From NCBI GenBank assembly GCA_029987315.1, contig DALTVZ010000174.1, forward strand, positions 1-23,308: a stretch of 23,308 nucleotides of DNA, read 5' to 3'. A program made the translations under genes and the position numbers. The number at the start of each line of letters is the position of its first letter. Position 1 is the first letter of the stretch. Below are positions 16,334-23,308 of this stretch, piece by piece. The DNA comes from Methanocorpusculum sp. Lineage in GTDB: Archaea; Halobacteriota; Methanomicrobia; Methanomicrobiales; Methanocorpusculaceae. A model generated the notes under the pieces. That model worked only from the letters and a program-made list of their open reading frames with translations, was not told the origin of the DNA and did no database searches.

Positions 16334-17053
16334 ATGAAGATCACGGCCCTTGGAACCGGAGATGTCGTCGGGACGCCGAAGATCGGTTGCGATTGTCCCG
16401 TCTGCAATGAAGCAATGAAGACAGGAAAACAGCGGCTTCGAACCTCTCTGTTAATTGAACATAAGGGCCTTCACCTTCTGATCGATACCGGGCCCGATAT
16501 GCGTGCCCAGCTTTTGGCTGCCGGCTCACCACGGATCGACGCAGTTATCTGGACCCATGGCCATTATGACCATTTTATGGGATTTGGTGACTTCTACCGG
16601 GTCCAGCGCGAGCGTATTTCGGTGTATGGGGCTCCAGAAGTGCTCGATTACTGCGGGGACATCTTCTGCTTCATTGCTCATGACGAATATCCTGTTCTTC
16701 CGTTTGTGCCTACAGAGATATGCGGGATGGAGGTCACGCTCTTCCCGGTGGTTCATGATACCCCGACCTACGGACTTCGGATCACTGCTGACGGCAAAAC
16801 GTTCGTGTACTCCTGTGACACCCGTGCCGAGCTTTCCGAAGCATCACTAGAACAGATGAAAGGCGCCGATCTTTTACTGCTCGACGGAATATTTTTGCCG
16901 GGTGTGAACATCTCAAAACACATGAATATTGAGGATGCCGAACGCCTCGCAGAAAAACTTGCTCCAAAAGAGTTCTGGTGTGTTCACATGAGTCACAAGA
17001 TACCTTGGGGCTATGCCCACGGTGCACGGGATATGCAGACATGGATCTTGTAA
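16334..17053 (+). CDS. PhnP-like metallo-beta-lactamase-fold hydrolase
   Basis: This 239-residue protein resembles the phosphoribosyl cyclic phosphodiesterase PhnP group of the metallo-beta-lactamase superfamily. The start LGTGDVVGTPKIGCDCPVC contains the extra structural zinc motif of PhnP (Cys19, Cys21, Cys24). The dinuclear metal site is complete: His75, His77, Asp79 and His80 in THGHYDHFMG, His141 in VVHDTPTYG, Asp162 in YSCDTR, and a final His218/His221 in HMSHKIPWG. It is likely a cytosolic phosphodiesterase. No other phosphonate genes are near, so the true substrate may differ, for example a cyclic nucleotide or RNA end. The ATG at 16334 follows the AAA stop after one base; the longer frame from 16226 would overlap the AAA gene by over 100 bases and was rejected. 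A T7 tract follows the stop. Confidence 0.88.
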   Translation: MKITALGTGDVVGTPKIGCDCPVCNEAMKTGKQRLRTSLLIEHKGLHLLIDTGPDMRAQLLAAGSPRIDAVIWTHGHYDHFMGFGDFYRVQRERISVYGAPEVLDYCGDIFCFIAHDEYPVLPFVPTEICGMEVTLFPVVHDTPTYGLRITADGKTFVYSCDTRAELSEASLEQMKGADLLLLDGIFLPGVNISKHMNIEDAERLAEKLAPKEFWCVHMSHKIPWGYAHGARDMQTWIL

Positions 17054-17060
17054 TTTTTTT
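17054..17060 (+). terminator. T7 tract after the PhnP-like gene
   Basis: A T7 run starts directly at the base after the TAA stop. No hairpin precedes it. It separates the AAA/PhnP-like unit from the psmB promoter. Confidence 0.55.
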
Positions 17061-17121
17061 ATATTGTCCTGATTCGGCAAGTTTATCTTAGTTTGAGTAC
17101 ACTTAACTAATAGCGCTTTTA

Positions 17122-17141
17122 GCTGTTTATATAATAACAGC
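17122..17141 (+). promoter_or_regulatory. psmB promoter: TATA box inside an inverted repeat
   Basis: TTTATATAA (17126-17134) is a strong TATA box. It lies within a 20-base dyad: GCTGTT at 17122-17127 and AACAGC at 17136-17141, separated by TATATAAT. Transcription start is expected near 17157, leaving about 25 bases of leader with a GAGGT ribosome binding site at 17172-17176. A protein bound to the dyad would compete with TBP. Confidence 0.65.
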
Positions 17142-17181
17142 GTTTTATGAATTTGTAGCGTACCTTAATTTGAGGTTTCTC

Positions 17182-17820
17182 ATGTCACAAGAACACCAGG
17201 ACGTTAAAACGGGAACCACCACAGTGGGTATTGTATTTGATGGAGGAGTCATCCTTGCTACCGAAAGGCGTGCAACGATGGGTACCCTGATTGCAAGTAA
17301 GAAGGCAAAAAAAGTACATGCTATCACTGATAAGATCGGTATGACAATCGCCGGTGGGGTTGGGGATGCTCAACAGCTTGTCAGAATCATCAATGTTGAA
17401 TGTAATCTCTACGAGATTCGCAGAGGTCAGGAGATCAGCGTCGGGGCGGCTGCCACGATACTTTCCAATTACTTGAACCAGAACCGTTTCTCTCCATATT
17501 ACGTCCAGCTCCTTGTCGGTGGTGTTGACCACAGTGGACCTTCTGTATATTCCGTGGATGCAGCCGGCGGGGCAACACTTGAAGAGAACTTCGTCTCCAC
17601 CGGATCAGGATCCCTGACCGCATATGGCGTTTTAGAGGATCGCTTCAAATCCAAGATGACCGAAAACGAGGCCATCGAACTAGCCGTACGTGCTCTTCGC
17701 GCTGCGATGCTTCGGGACTCGGCTTCCGGAGAGGGATACAATGTGGTGATAATCACACCGGAGAAATTCGAGTATCTGCCGGAGGATAAAATAGCCGAAT
17801 ATCTTCCCCCAGCAAAATAA
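17182..17820 (+). CDS. psmB: 20S proteasome beta subunit
   Basis: The product is 212 residues, normal for an archaeal beta subunit. It is made as a precursor: an 11-residue propeptide (MSQEHQDVKTG) is expected to be cut off autocatalytically before TTTVG, exposing the N-terminal threonine (Thr12 of the precursor) as nucleophile. Counting from that Thr1, Glu17 and Lys33 are in the positions of the catalytic partners known from the Thermoplasma enzyme. GSGSLTAYGVLE and the SGEGYNVVIITPE end are also typical. It forms the two inner rings of the 20S particle. I prefer the ATG at 17182 to the TTG at 17170 because GAGGT at 17172-17176 is a well-placed ribosome binding site for it. The aCPSF1 gene follows after 26 bases. 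Confidence 0.95.
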   Translation: MSQEHQDVKTGTTTVGIVFDGGVILATERRATMGTLIASKKAKKVHAITDKIGMTIAGGVGDAQQLVRIINVECNLYEIRRGQEISVGAAATILSNYLNQNRFSPYYVQLLVGGVDHSGPSVYSVDAAGGATLEENFVSTGSGSLTAYGVLEDRFKSKMTENEAIELAVRALRAAMLRDSASGEGYNVVIITPEKFEYLPEDKIAEYLPPAK

Positions 17821-17826
17821 TCTTAC

Positions 17827-17833
17827 TTTTTTT
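17827..17833 (+). terminator. T7 tract between psmB and aCPSF1
   Basis: A T7 run lies 6 bases after the psmB stop and 13 bases before the aCPSF1 ATG. It could cause partial termination between the two genes or simply be leader sequence. No hairpin is seen. Confidence 0.4.
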
Positions 17834-17846
17834 GGAAACGAATTTT

Positions 17847-19757
17847 ATGCAGGTTGAAGATAGACTCAAAGAACTCAAAGTAACTATTAATAAAAAAGTT
17901 CCACGCGGAGTTACCGTAACGGATGTTGAATTTGAAGGCCCTGAGATGGTCATCTATACTGATGACCCAAAACTGTTTGCCGAGGATCATGATCTGATCA
18001 AAACGCTTGCAAGAGATCTGCGAAAACGCATCGTTGTCCGCCCTAATATTTTGGGAGATACGGAAGAAGCCTATGATATGATCAAGGCTGTTGTCCCGGA
18101 AAGCGCCGGCATCACGGATATTTTCTTTGATACTGATACCGGCGAGGTCCTGATCGAGGCTGAAAAGCCGGGTGTTGTTATCGGTAAGAACGGCTCGACG
18201 CTTCGTGACATCACCATGAAAACCGGATGGACGCCTAAAGCTGCCCGGACGCCGCCGATCCCTTCAGTGACCATCAAACAAGTCCGTCAATATCTGCGTG
18301 AATCCCGTGATGAAAGAAAGGAGTTTCTCCGAAGATGCGGAAAACGGATCCACCGTGATTCGATCTATACCGGTCGCGATCATGATCAGTGGCTTCGACT
18401 AACCACCCTCGGGTGCTGCCGTCAGGTGGGTCGTGCGGCATTTTTGTTGAGCACGCCTGAGAGCAAAGTCCTGATCGACTGTGGGGAATCTCCCGGAGCA
18501 ACCGGCGCAGCCTCATCTCCTTATCTGAATGTTCCTGAGATTTATCCATTCACCAATCTGGATGCCGTCGTCCTGACGCACGCCCATCTCGACCACTCTG
18601 CATTTATCCCGCTTCTGTATAGATACGGATATGATGGCCCGGTCTATGCAACACCCGCGACCCGTGATCTCGCGACCATGCTTCAGCTGGATTATCTGGA
18701 TGTGAACAACAAAGAAGACCGCGCTCCTCCATATTCTTCGAATGAGATTCGTGAGTTTGTGAAACACACCATTGCTCTTGGTTATGGGGATGTCACCGAT
18801 ATCGCACCGGACATGAAGCTCACCCTCCACAATGCCGGGCACATTTTAGGTTCGGCCATTGCCCACTTCAATGTTGGAAACGGTGTTTATAATGTTGCCT
18901 TCACGGGGGATCTTTTCTATGGCAAGAGTCGGCTGTTCAATCCGGCCGTGTCTCAGTTCCCAAGATTAGAGTCCCTTATCATCGAAAGTACCTACGGCGG
19001 TTCGGATGACTTTTCCCCGTCAAGGGTGGAGGCTGAACAGCGGTTGTATGAGGTCATCAACGAGACTCTTGGCCGCGGGGGAAAAGTTCTCATCCCAGCA
19101 TTTGCTGTTGGACGCTCCCAAGAACTGATGCTCGCCATTGAGGAAGGTATGAGAAACAACCTCATTCCCAAGTGTAAGGTCTATCTTGATGGCATGATCA
19201 AGGAAGCTACCGCGATGCACACGGCATACCCGGAGTATCTGAATACCGATCTTCGCAACCTTATCTTCCGGGACAACTACAATCCGTTCCTTGCAGAATG
19301 CTTTGAGCAGGTTGACTCCTATGATAAACGTCAGGCGGTCATCTTCTCTGAAGATCCCTGTGTGATCATCTCAACGAGCGGTATGATGAACGGCGGCCCG
19401 GTCATCGAGTATCTGAGCAATCTTGCCGAATCACCGAAAAATATGATCATTTTCGTTGGATATCAGGCCGAAGGAACATACGGCCGTCGGATCCAGAAAG
19501 GATGGCGTGAAGTGCCAATCGGCAAACGCGGGACGATCGTGATCAATATGGAGATCCAGACCGTGGAAGGTTTCTCCGGTCATGCCGACCGAAAGCAGCT
19601 GATGAACTATATCCAGTATGTTCAGCCAAAGCCTGAACGCGTGTTTACAATCCATGGTGAAGAATCCAAGACGATCGACTTCGCCAGTTCTATCTATAAA
19701 AAATTCCATATCCAGACCGTAGCTCCACAGAATCTCGAGACGTATCGCCTGGTCTAA
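17847..19757 (+). CDS. Archaeal CPSF1-type ribonuclease (KH and beta-CASP domains)
   Basis: This 636-residue protein is the archaeal relative of CPSF73 and beta-CASP nucleases. Residues 1-about 180 hold two KH-like RNA-binding modules, with the GxxG loop in VIGKNGSTLRD. The metallo-beta-lactamase core has HAHLDH (His245-His250), AGHILGSA (His332), and GDLFYG (Asp355). The beta-CASP part has ESTYGG, PAFAVGRSQE, STSGMMNGGP, His579 in SGHADRKQ, and His603 in IHGEE. All metal ligands expected for nuclease activity are present. Family members have endo- and 5'-3' exonuclease activity and act as the general termination factor at U-rich tracts in a Methanococcus. The ATG at 17847 gives the usual family N-terminus (EDRLKELK); the upstream TTG at 17832 adds five residues with no support. 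It lies directly downstream of psmB. Confidence 0.94.
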   Translation: MQVEDRLKELKVTINKKVPRGVTVTDVEFEGPEMVIYTDDPKLFAEDHDLIKTLARDLRKRIVVRPNILGDTEEAYDMIKAVVPESAGITDIFFDTDTGEVLIEAEKPGVVIGKNGSTLRDITMKTGWTPKAARTPPIPSVTIKQVRQYLRESRDERKEFLRRCGKRIHRDSIYTGRDHDQWLRLTTLGCCRQVGRAAFLLSTPESKVLIDCGESPGATGAASSPYLNVPEIYPFTNLDAVVLTHAHLDHSAFIPLLYRYGYDGPVYATPATRDLATMLQLDYLDVNNKEDRAPPYSSNEIREFVKHTIALGYGDVTDIAPDMKLTLHNAGHILGSAIAHFNVGNGVYNVAFTGDLFYGKSRLFNPAVSQFPRLESLIIESTYGGSDDFSPSRVEAEQRLYEVINETLGRGGKVLIPAFAVGRSQELMLAIEEGMRNNLIPKCKVYLDGMIKEATAMHTAYPEYLNTDLRNLIFRDNYNPFLAECFEQVDSYDKRQAVIFSEDPCVIISTSGMMNGGPVIEYLSNLAESPKNMIIFVGYQAEGTYGRRIQKGWREVPIGKRGTIVINMEIQTVEGFSGHADRKQLMNYIQYVQPKPERVFTIHGEESKTIDFASSIYKKFHIQTVAPQNLETYRLV

Positions 19758-19780
19758 GCATCACCTAACCTTATCATCAC

Positions 19781-19815
19781 TTTTTTTCTAATCCATTGAA
19801 AAAACGGCATGGATT
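19781..19815 (+). terminator. T7 tract and hairpin after aCPSF1
   Basis: A T7 run (19781-19787) begins 24 bases after the stop. Immediately beyond it is a perfect 7-bp inverted repeat (AATCCAT 19790-19796, ATGGATT 19809-19815) with a 12-base A-rich loop. The order, T-tract before hairpin, is the reverse of a bacterial terminator; the hairpin could instead protect a 3' end. Confidence 0.5.
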
Positions 19816-19860
19816 CATTTCCTTTCTCTCATCATCGGACCTCGATCTTACGTAACATCT

Positions 19861-19934
19861 CTTATATATGCCTGGTCGATACACAAGTGTATTATACAAT
19901 GGGCACTGAAAAAGCTATTAATTATTTTTAAGGA
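19861..19934 (+). promoter_or_regulatory. Promoter region of the coiled-coil/smc unit
   Basis: Two TATA-like elements are present: CTTATATATG (19861-19870) and ATTATAC (19891-19897). The second would start transcription near 19921 and leave room for the AAGGA at 19930-19934, 11 bases before the ATG at 19946. An out-of-frame ATG at 19938 lies between them. Confidence 0.45.
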
Positions 19935-19945
19935 TAGATGCAATC

Positions 19946-20626
19946 ATGGATACCAGAATGAAATTCTTAGAGCACGAACTTGCTGAGCAGGAACGCGGGC
20001 TTGCGGGCAAACAGGAACCTGCGCAGGTTGTAGCAGAAAAATCGGAAAATACAGTGGAACTTGAACGTAAAATTCGTGATCTTGAGATCCTGGTCAAAGG
20101 ACTTACCGAAGAGATGCTTGATTTGAAATCTGTCACGCGTAAGCTCAGTTCCCAAATGGAAAAACTCGGCGGGGATCCAATAAAAAGCCATCCCGAAGCC
20201 TCCCGCTTTGGCGTTAGAAGAAGCGAGGTCGTCGCTGAACCCATTGCTGAACCAACCCCTTCCCGCCTCGTAGATCAACCAACATCCCGAATATCATCCC
20301 CGGGGAGACGCCCCGTTGTCGAGACTCCAGCACCCCGCATGAGTCGTCCCGTCGCCACCCCTGCTCCTGTCCCAGAGACGGTACGGGCACCAGCTCCTGC
20401 AAAACAGGATGTCCCTGTTGAGAATCTGAAACCCGGTGAGTATGAGTATGTCATGCAACAGGATGGTAGCATCCAGAAACGTAAAAAAACAACCGACCAC
20501 ACCGTTATCATTGCAGGTACCGGCTATAATCCGTCCCGCTCCTCGCACTCCATGTCTATTCGTGCCGAATCATCTTCTGTTATTGAAGCTGCTGATGATG
20601 ATGACACCGTAGAGATCAAGCGTTAA
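19946..20626 (+). CDS. Coiled-coil protein of unknown function upstream of smc
   Basis: I do not recognise this 226-residue protein. It has three parts. Residues about 1-75 are helical and charged, with a likely coiled coil at 36-74 (VELERKIRDLEILVKGLTEEM and onward). Residues about 95-152 form a Pro/Ala/Arg-rich, probably disordered linker (EPTPSR, ETPAPRMSRP, TPAPVPETV, APAPAK). The C-terminal part has a compact block LKPGEYEYVMQQDGSIQKRKK (about 161-181), then a Ser-rich stretch and an acidic tail with DDDD at 217-220. It has no membrane segment, signal peptide or catalytic motif. Its stop lies 12 bases before the smc GTG, so it is probably co-transcribed with smc and may help or recruit it; this is inference from position and coiled-coil character only. 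Confidence 0.75.
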   Translation: MDTRMKFLEHELAEQERGLAGKQEPAQVVAEKSENTVELERKIRDLEILVKGLTEEMLDLKSVTRKLSSQMEKLGGDPIKSHPEASRFGVRRSEVVAEPIAEPTPSRLVDQPTSRISSPGRRPVVETPAPRMSRPVATPAPVPETVRAPAPAKQDVPVENLKPGEYEYVMQQDGSIQKRKKTTDHTVIIAGTGYNPSRSSHSMSIRAESSSVIEAADDDDTVEIKR

Positions 20627-20638
20627 CGGAGCTCATTC

Positions 20639-23308
20639 GTGCACATTGTCCAGGTTGATATCGACAACTTCAAGTCTTTTTCCAGAAAGACAAAAATTCC
20701 ATTTTATGAAGGGTTTACTGTAGTCTCCGGGCCTAACGGCTCTGGAAAAAGCAATATCATCGACTCTATCCTGTTCGTTCTTTCGTTATCCACGTCGCGA
20801 AACCTCCGTGCCGAAAAGCTCACTGATTTTATTAATAACAAGTCCGGAAAAAATACTGCAGAGGTCACTCTCACCTTTTCGGACGATACCAAGATACGGC
20901 GGAGAATAAAACGAACTGCCAACGGTTATTATAGTTACTACTACCTGAACGAAAAAACCTGTTCTCAGGCAGAGATCCTCGATTATCTCTCAAAAAATGG
21001 CATCAAACCGCATGGCTATAATGTCGTCATGCAGGGGGACATAACCCGCATCATGGACATGAGTGATCTGGAACGTAGGCGGATCATAGATGAGATCGCG
21101 GGTGTTGCGGAGTTTGATGACAAAAAGGAGTTAGCTCTCGTTGAGTTAGAACAGGTTCGCGCAAGCATCGACCGAGAAGAGATCCTTCTTGCTTCATATG
21201 CAAAACAACTCGAAGAGCTTGCCGATGCCCGTGAGGGTGCGGTCAAATATCAGAAACTTCAGGCAGAACTTGATTATCTCAAAGCAGCGAAGCAGATAGT
21301 TCGGCTCCATGATCTCGAACGTGAGCTCGGGCTGATTGCACATTCTCGATCCGAACAGGAGGAAAAACGTGCTGGTGTCCATAATGACATCTCTCTTCAG
21401 GAAAATGAAAAGAACTCTCGTCTTGAAGAGGTACATGAAATCGACCGCGAGATTAGTCATAAACAGGGCCCCGCCTATATGCGAATCATTGGGGGGATCG
21501 AGGCGGAAAAGGGCAACATCCGCGTTGCTGATGAGACGATTTCCCGCAGAAGAAAAGAGAAGGACAGCAACCTTGCTGAAATGAACCGGCTCTATCTCGA
21601 ACTGCAAAAAAATCAGAACACTCTTAATGATAAGATCCGGGAATCCCAGACGCTGCAGATCGATAAAGCGAATTTGGCAATGGAACTTGAGACGCAAAAG
21701 AAGATTCTTGAAAAAGCAAACGAACTGGTCAGCAAATGTAGCCGTGATTCCAAAGGGGTACAGGCCGAATTGGTCGATCTCATGCGTCAGGTCGAGGCGA
21801 AAAAAGATGAAAGGGGTTCGATCGTTGTTCAGCGTGATGGTATCATCGAAAGAAGCCGCGTCCGTGCACAAGAGTTAGAGAAGCTCCAGAGGGATCAGGG
21901 GTCTTTGCTGAGTGAGCGCTCGGAGAAGCAGGCCGAGATCAATGCTCTCGAACATGATCTTGAGGATGCGAGAAAGAACAAAGGGATCATCGATAAACAG
22001 ACCGGGGAGACCGAACGTGCGATGCTTGCCGCCAGAAAAGCTCTCGTCCCTCTCAGGGATGAGATCGCGAGGCTAACAAAAAAACAGATGCAGATCGAGG
22101 CCCAGCAACAGGCATCAGGTGCTTCTGATCGGACGATAACTGCTATCATGGGTATGGATGGTGTTTTTGGTCCCGTATCGAGCCTTGGAAAAGTTATCGA
22201 CTCCTCATACGCTGTCGCCCTCAATATTGCTGCTGGTGGCCGACTTAACAATGTGATCGTCGACACTGATCAGACCGCCGCGGATGTGATCCGTTATCTG
22301 AAAGATGAGCGTATGGGGCGTCTGACTCTTCTTCCACTGAACAAAATGAAGCCTCAAGCTCCTCTTCCTCCTCTTGCAGGTAACGGCGTCGTGGATTATG
22401 CGATCAATCTAATCGATTTCGACCCCGAATATCGGGATGCCTTCAATCTGGTTTTTGGCCAGACCGTCGTCGTCGAAACACTTGATGCGGGCCGTCGGCT
22501 TATGGGCCGGTATCGGATGGTGACTCTCGAAGGCGAACTTCTGGAGCGTGGCGGGGCGATGACCGGAGGTTCGATCCGAAAAGATCTCCGTGGATTTGGT
22601 GTTGCTGTGGGTCGTGAGTCTGCAGATATTTCTGCAAAACTTTCTGACCTGCGTAATGATGAGTCCGATCTTGTAGCCGCCGAGGCTCGTCACCGATCGG
22701 TTGCCGAAGGTCTTCGCACCGAGCGAAATGAATTAGATTCAGCAATCGTTAAGTTCGAGCTTAAGATCAGTGATTGTAATCGTATTCTTGACAAAATAGC
22801 AGATGATGAGGTCCGTGCCTCCCGACTTTTAGAAGAAACGGAACGTGACAAGAAGGAGACGGCAAATCAGGTCGCTGACTTGGAGGCTCGCGTGGACGCT
22901 CTTTCCGATGAGATCGATGCCCTGAACCAAAAAGTTGCCAAACTGCGTTCGGTCATGGATGAGGATGAGTTTAATCTCCTTACAGATAAACTGCAGAAAG
23001 CTCAGTCAAGTTACAATGATACGTACCGCAGGTATGAGAACAAGGTGAGCGATCTATCTGGTTTGACCCTTGAACGTCAGCATTTCAAACAGAATGTGGA
23101 GCAGATAACGCGGGATCGTATGACCTTGGAATCTAAGAACCTCTCGATCGAGGGGGAGATCGCAGAGTGTTATGCTTCGATCGACGCTGCAAAGTTAGTG
23201 ATATCTGCGTTCGAGAATGAGATGAAGGCTTTTACCGGCGAGATCGAGCATCTTACCGAGGAGCGCAACAAAGCCCAGCATGCCGCCGATGAAGCTCAGT
23301 TGCGGATC
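20639..23308 (+). CDS. smc: Chromosome segregation ATPase SMC (5' part)
   Basis: The frame is open from a GTG at 20639 to the window end, giving the first 890 residues of a family of about 1150-1200. SMC dimers fold and segregate chromosomes. The N-terminal head shows FKSF (11-14), Walker A GPNGSGKS (31-38), the Arg-loop region around Arg57, and the Q-loop in VVMQGDITRIM (Gln132), followed by IIDEIAGVAEFDDKK. A long coiled coil runs from about 165 to 490. The hinge spans about 500-650 (GVFGPVSSLGKV, AAGGRLNNVIVD, LFGQTVVVETL-like FGQTVVVETLD, GGAMTGGS). The returning coiled coil begins about 655; the C-terminal signature and Walker B lie beyond the window. GGAG at 20628-20631 is a good ribosome binding site and fixes the GTG start. 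Confidence 0.95.
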   Translation, partial: MHIVQVDIDNFKSFSRKTKIPFYEGFTVVSGPNGSGKSNIIDSILFVLSLSTSRNLRAEKLTDFINNKSGKNTAEVTLTFSDDTKIRRRIKRTANGYYSYYYLNEKTCSQAEILDYLSKNGIKPHGYNVVMQGDITRIMDMSDLERRRIIDEIAGVAEFDDKKELALVELEQVRASIDREEILLASYAKQLEELADAREGAVKYQKLQAELDYLKAAKQIVRLHDLERELGLIAHSRSEQEEKRAGVHNDISLQENEKNSRLEEVHEIDREISHKQGPAYMRIIGGIEAEKGNIRVADETISRRRKEKDSNLAEMNRLYLELQKNQNTLNDKIRESQTLQIDKANLAMELETQKKILEKANELVSKCSRDSKGVQAELVDLMRQVEAKKDERGSIVVQRDGIIERSRVRAQELEKLQRDQGSLLSERSEKQAEINALEHDLEDARKNKGIIDKQTGETERAMLAARKALVPLRDEIARLTKKQMQIEAQQQASGASDRTITAIMGMDGVFGPVSSLGKVIDSSYAVALNIAAGGRLNNVIVDTDQTAADVIRYLKDERMGRLTLLPLNKMKPQAPLPPLAGNGVVDYAINLIDFDPEYRDAFNLVFGQTVVVETLDAGRRLMGRYRMVTLEGELLERGGAMTGGSIRKDLRGFGVAVGRESADISAKLSDLRNDESDLVAAEARHRSVAEGLRTERNELDSAIVKFELKISDCNRILDKIADDEVRASRLLEETERDKKETANQVADLEARVDALSDEIDALNQKVAKLRSVMDEDEFNLLTDKLQKAQSSYNDTYRRYENKVSDLSGLTLERQHFKQNVEQITRDRMTLESKNLSIEGEIAECYASIDAAKLVISAFENEMKAFTGEIEHLTEERNKAQHAADEAQLRI

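Noticed and set aside
17832..17846. TTG start of aCPSF1 adding METNF
   Set aside because: No ribosome binding site lies before it and it overlaps the T-tract; the ATG at 17847 matches the usual family N-terminus.
1..23308. CRISPR arrays, insertion sequences or integrated elements
   Set aside because: No regularly spaced direct repeats, transposase, integrase or terminal inverted repeats were seen on either strand.

Overview
The window is a compact archaeal chromosome segment. Archaeal markers include a geranylgeranylglyceryl phosphate synthase, a 20S proteasome beta subunit, a KH/beta-CASP nuclease of the aCPSF1 family, an archaeal-type NMN adenylyltransferase and TATA-box promoters. The gene content and protein style suggest a methanogen of the Methanomicrobiales, perhaps close to Methanocorpusculum; that assignment is inference. 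I see no tRNA, rRNA, CRISPR array, insertion sequence, prophage or other sign of recent transfer. It reads as a housekeeping region.

Layout. (1) Bases 1-238 hold the end of a probable S-adenosylmethionine decarboxylase gene with a stem-loop and T-tract over its stop codon, followed by about 360 non-coding bases. (2) Bases 597-7063 form a tight plus-strand operon, gatC-gatA-gatB-topA-pcrB, with junctions from a 4-base overlap to 2 bases. It covers tRNA-dependent amidation, a type IA topoisomerase with a long C-terminal extension, and the first committed step of archaeal ether-lipid synthesis. (3) purB lies convergent on the minus strand. (4) Divergent from purB is a 923-residue fusion of an APS/PAPS-reductase-like PP-loop protein with a SufS-type cysteine desulfurase. 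(5) A TPR protein and a DUF1616-like membrane protein follow. (6) A minus-strand pair, larB and nadM, overlaps by 4 bases. (7) Divergent from larB is an AAA ATPase coupled to a PhnP-like metallo-beta-lactamase-fold hydrolase. (8) psmB and aCPSF1 follow, an arrangement I recall from many archaea. (9) A small coiled-coil protein of unknown function sits directly upstream of smc, which runs off the window end.

How the parts connect. Most transcription units end in runs of seven or eight T, as expected where aCPSF1, encoded here, mediates U-tract termination. NadM-type enzymes can make the dinucleotide that LarB carboxylates, so that pair may be a small pathway unit. The PP-loop/desulfurase fusion would put sulfur mobilisation and a sulfur-using Fe-S enzyme in one chain. 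The best candidates for something under-described are this fusion, the coiled-coil protein next to smc, the repeated C-terminal part of TopA, and a dyad centred on the psmB TATA box. Six gene starts were moved inward from the longest reading frame (gatA, the AAA ATPase, the PhnP-like protein, psmB, aCPSF1 and possibly the TPR gene), using junction geometry, Shine-Dalgarno sites, promoter position or family alignment.
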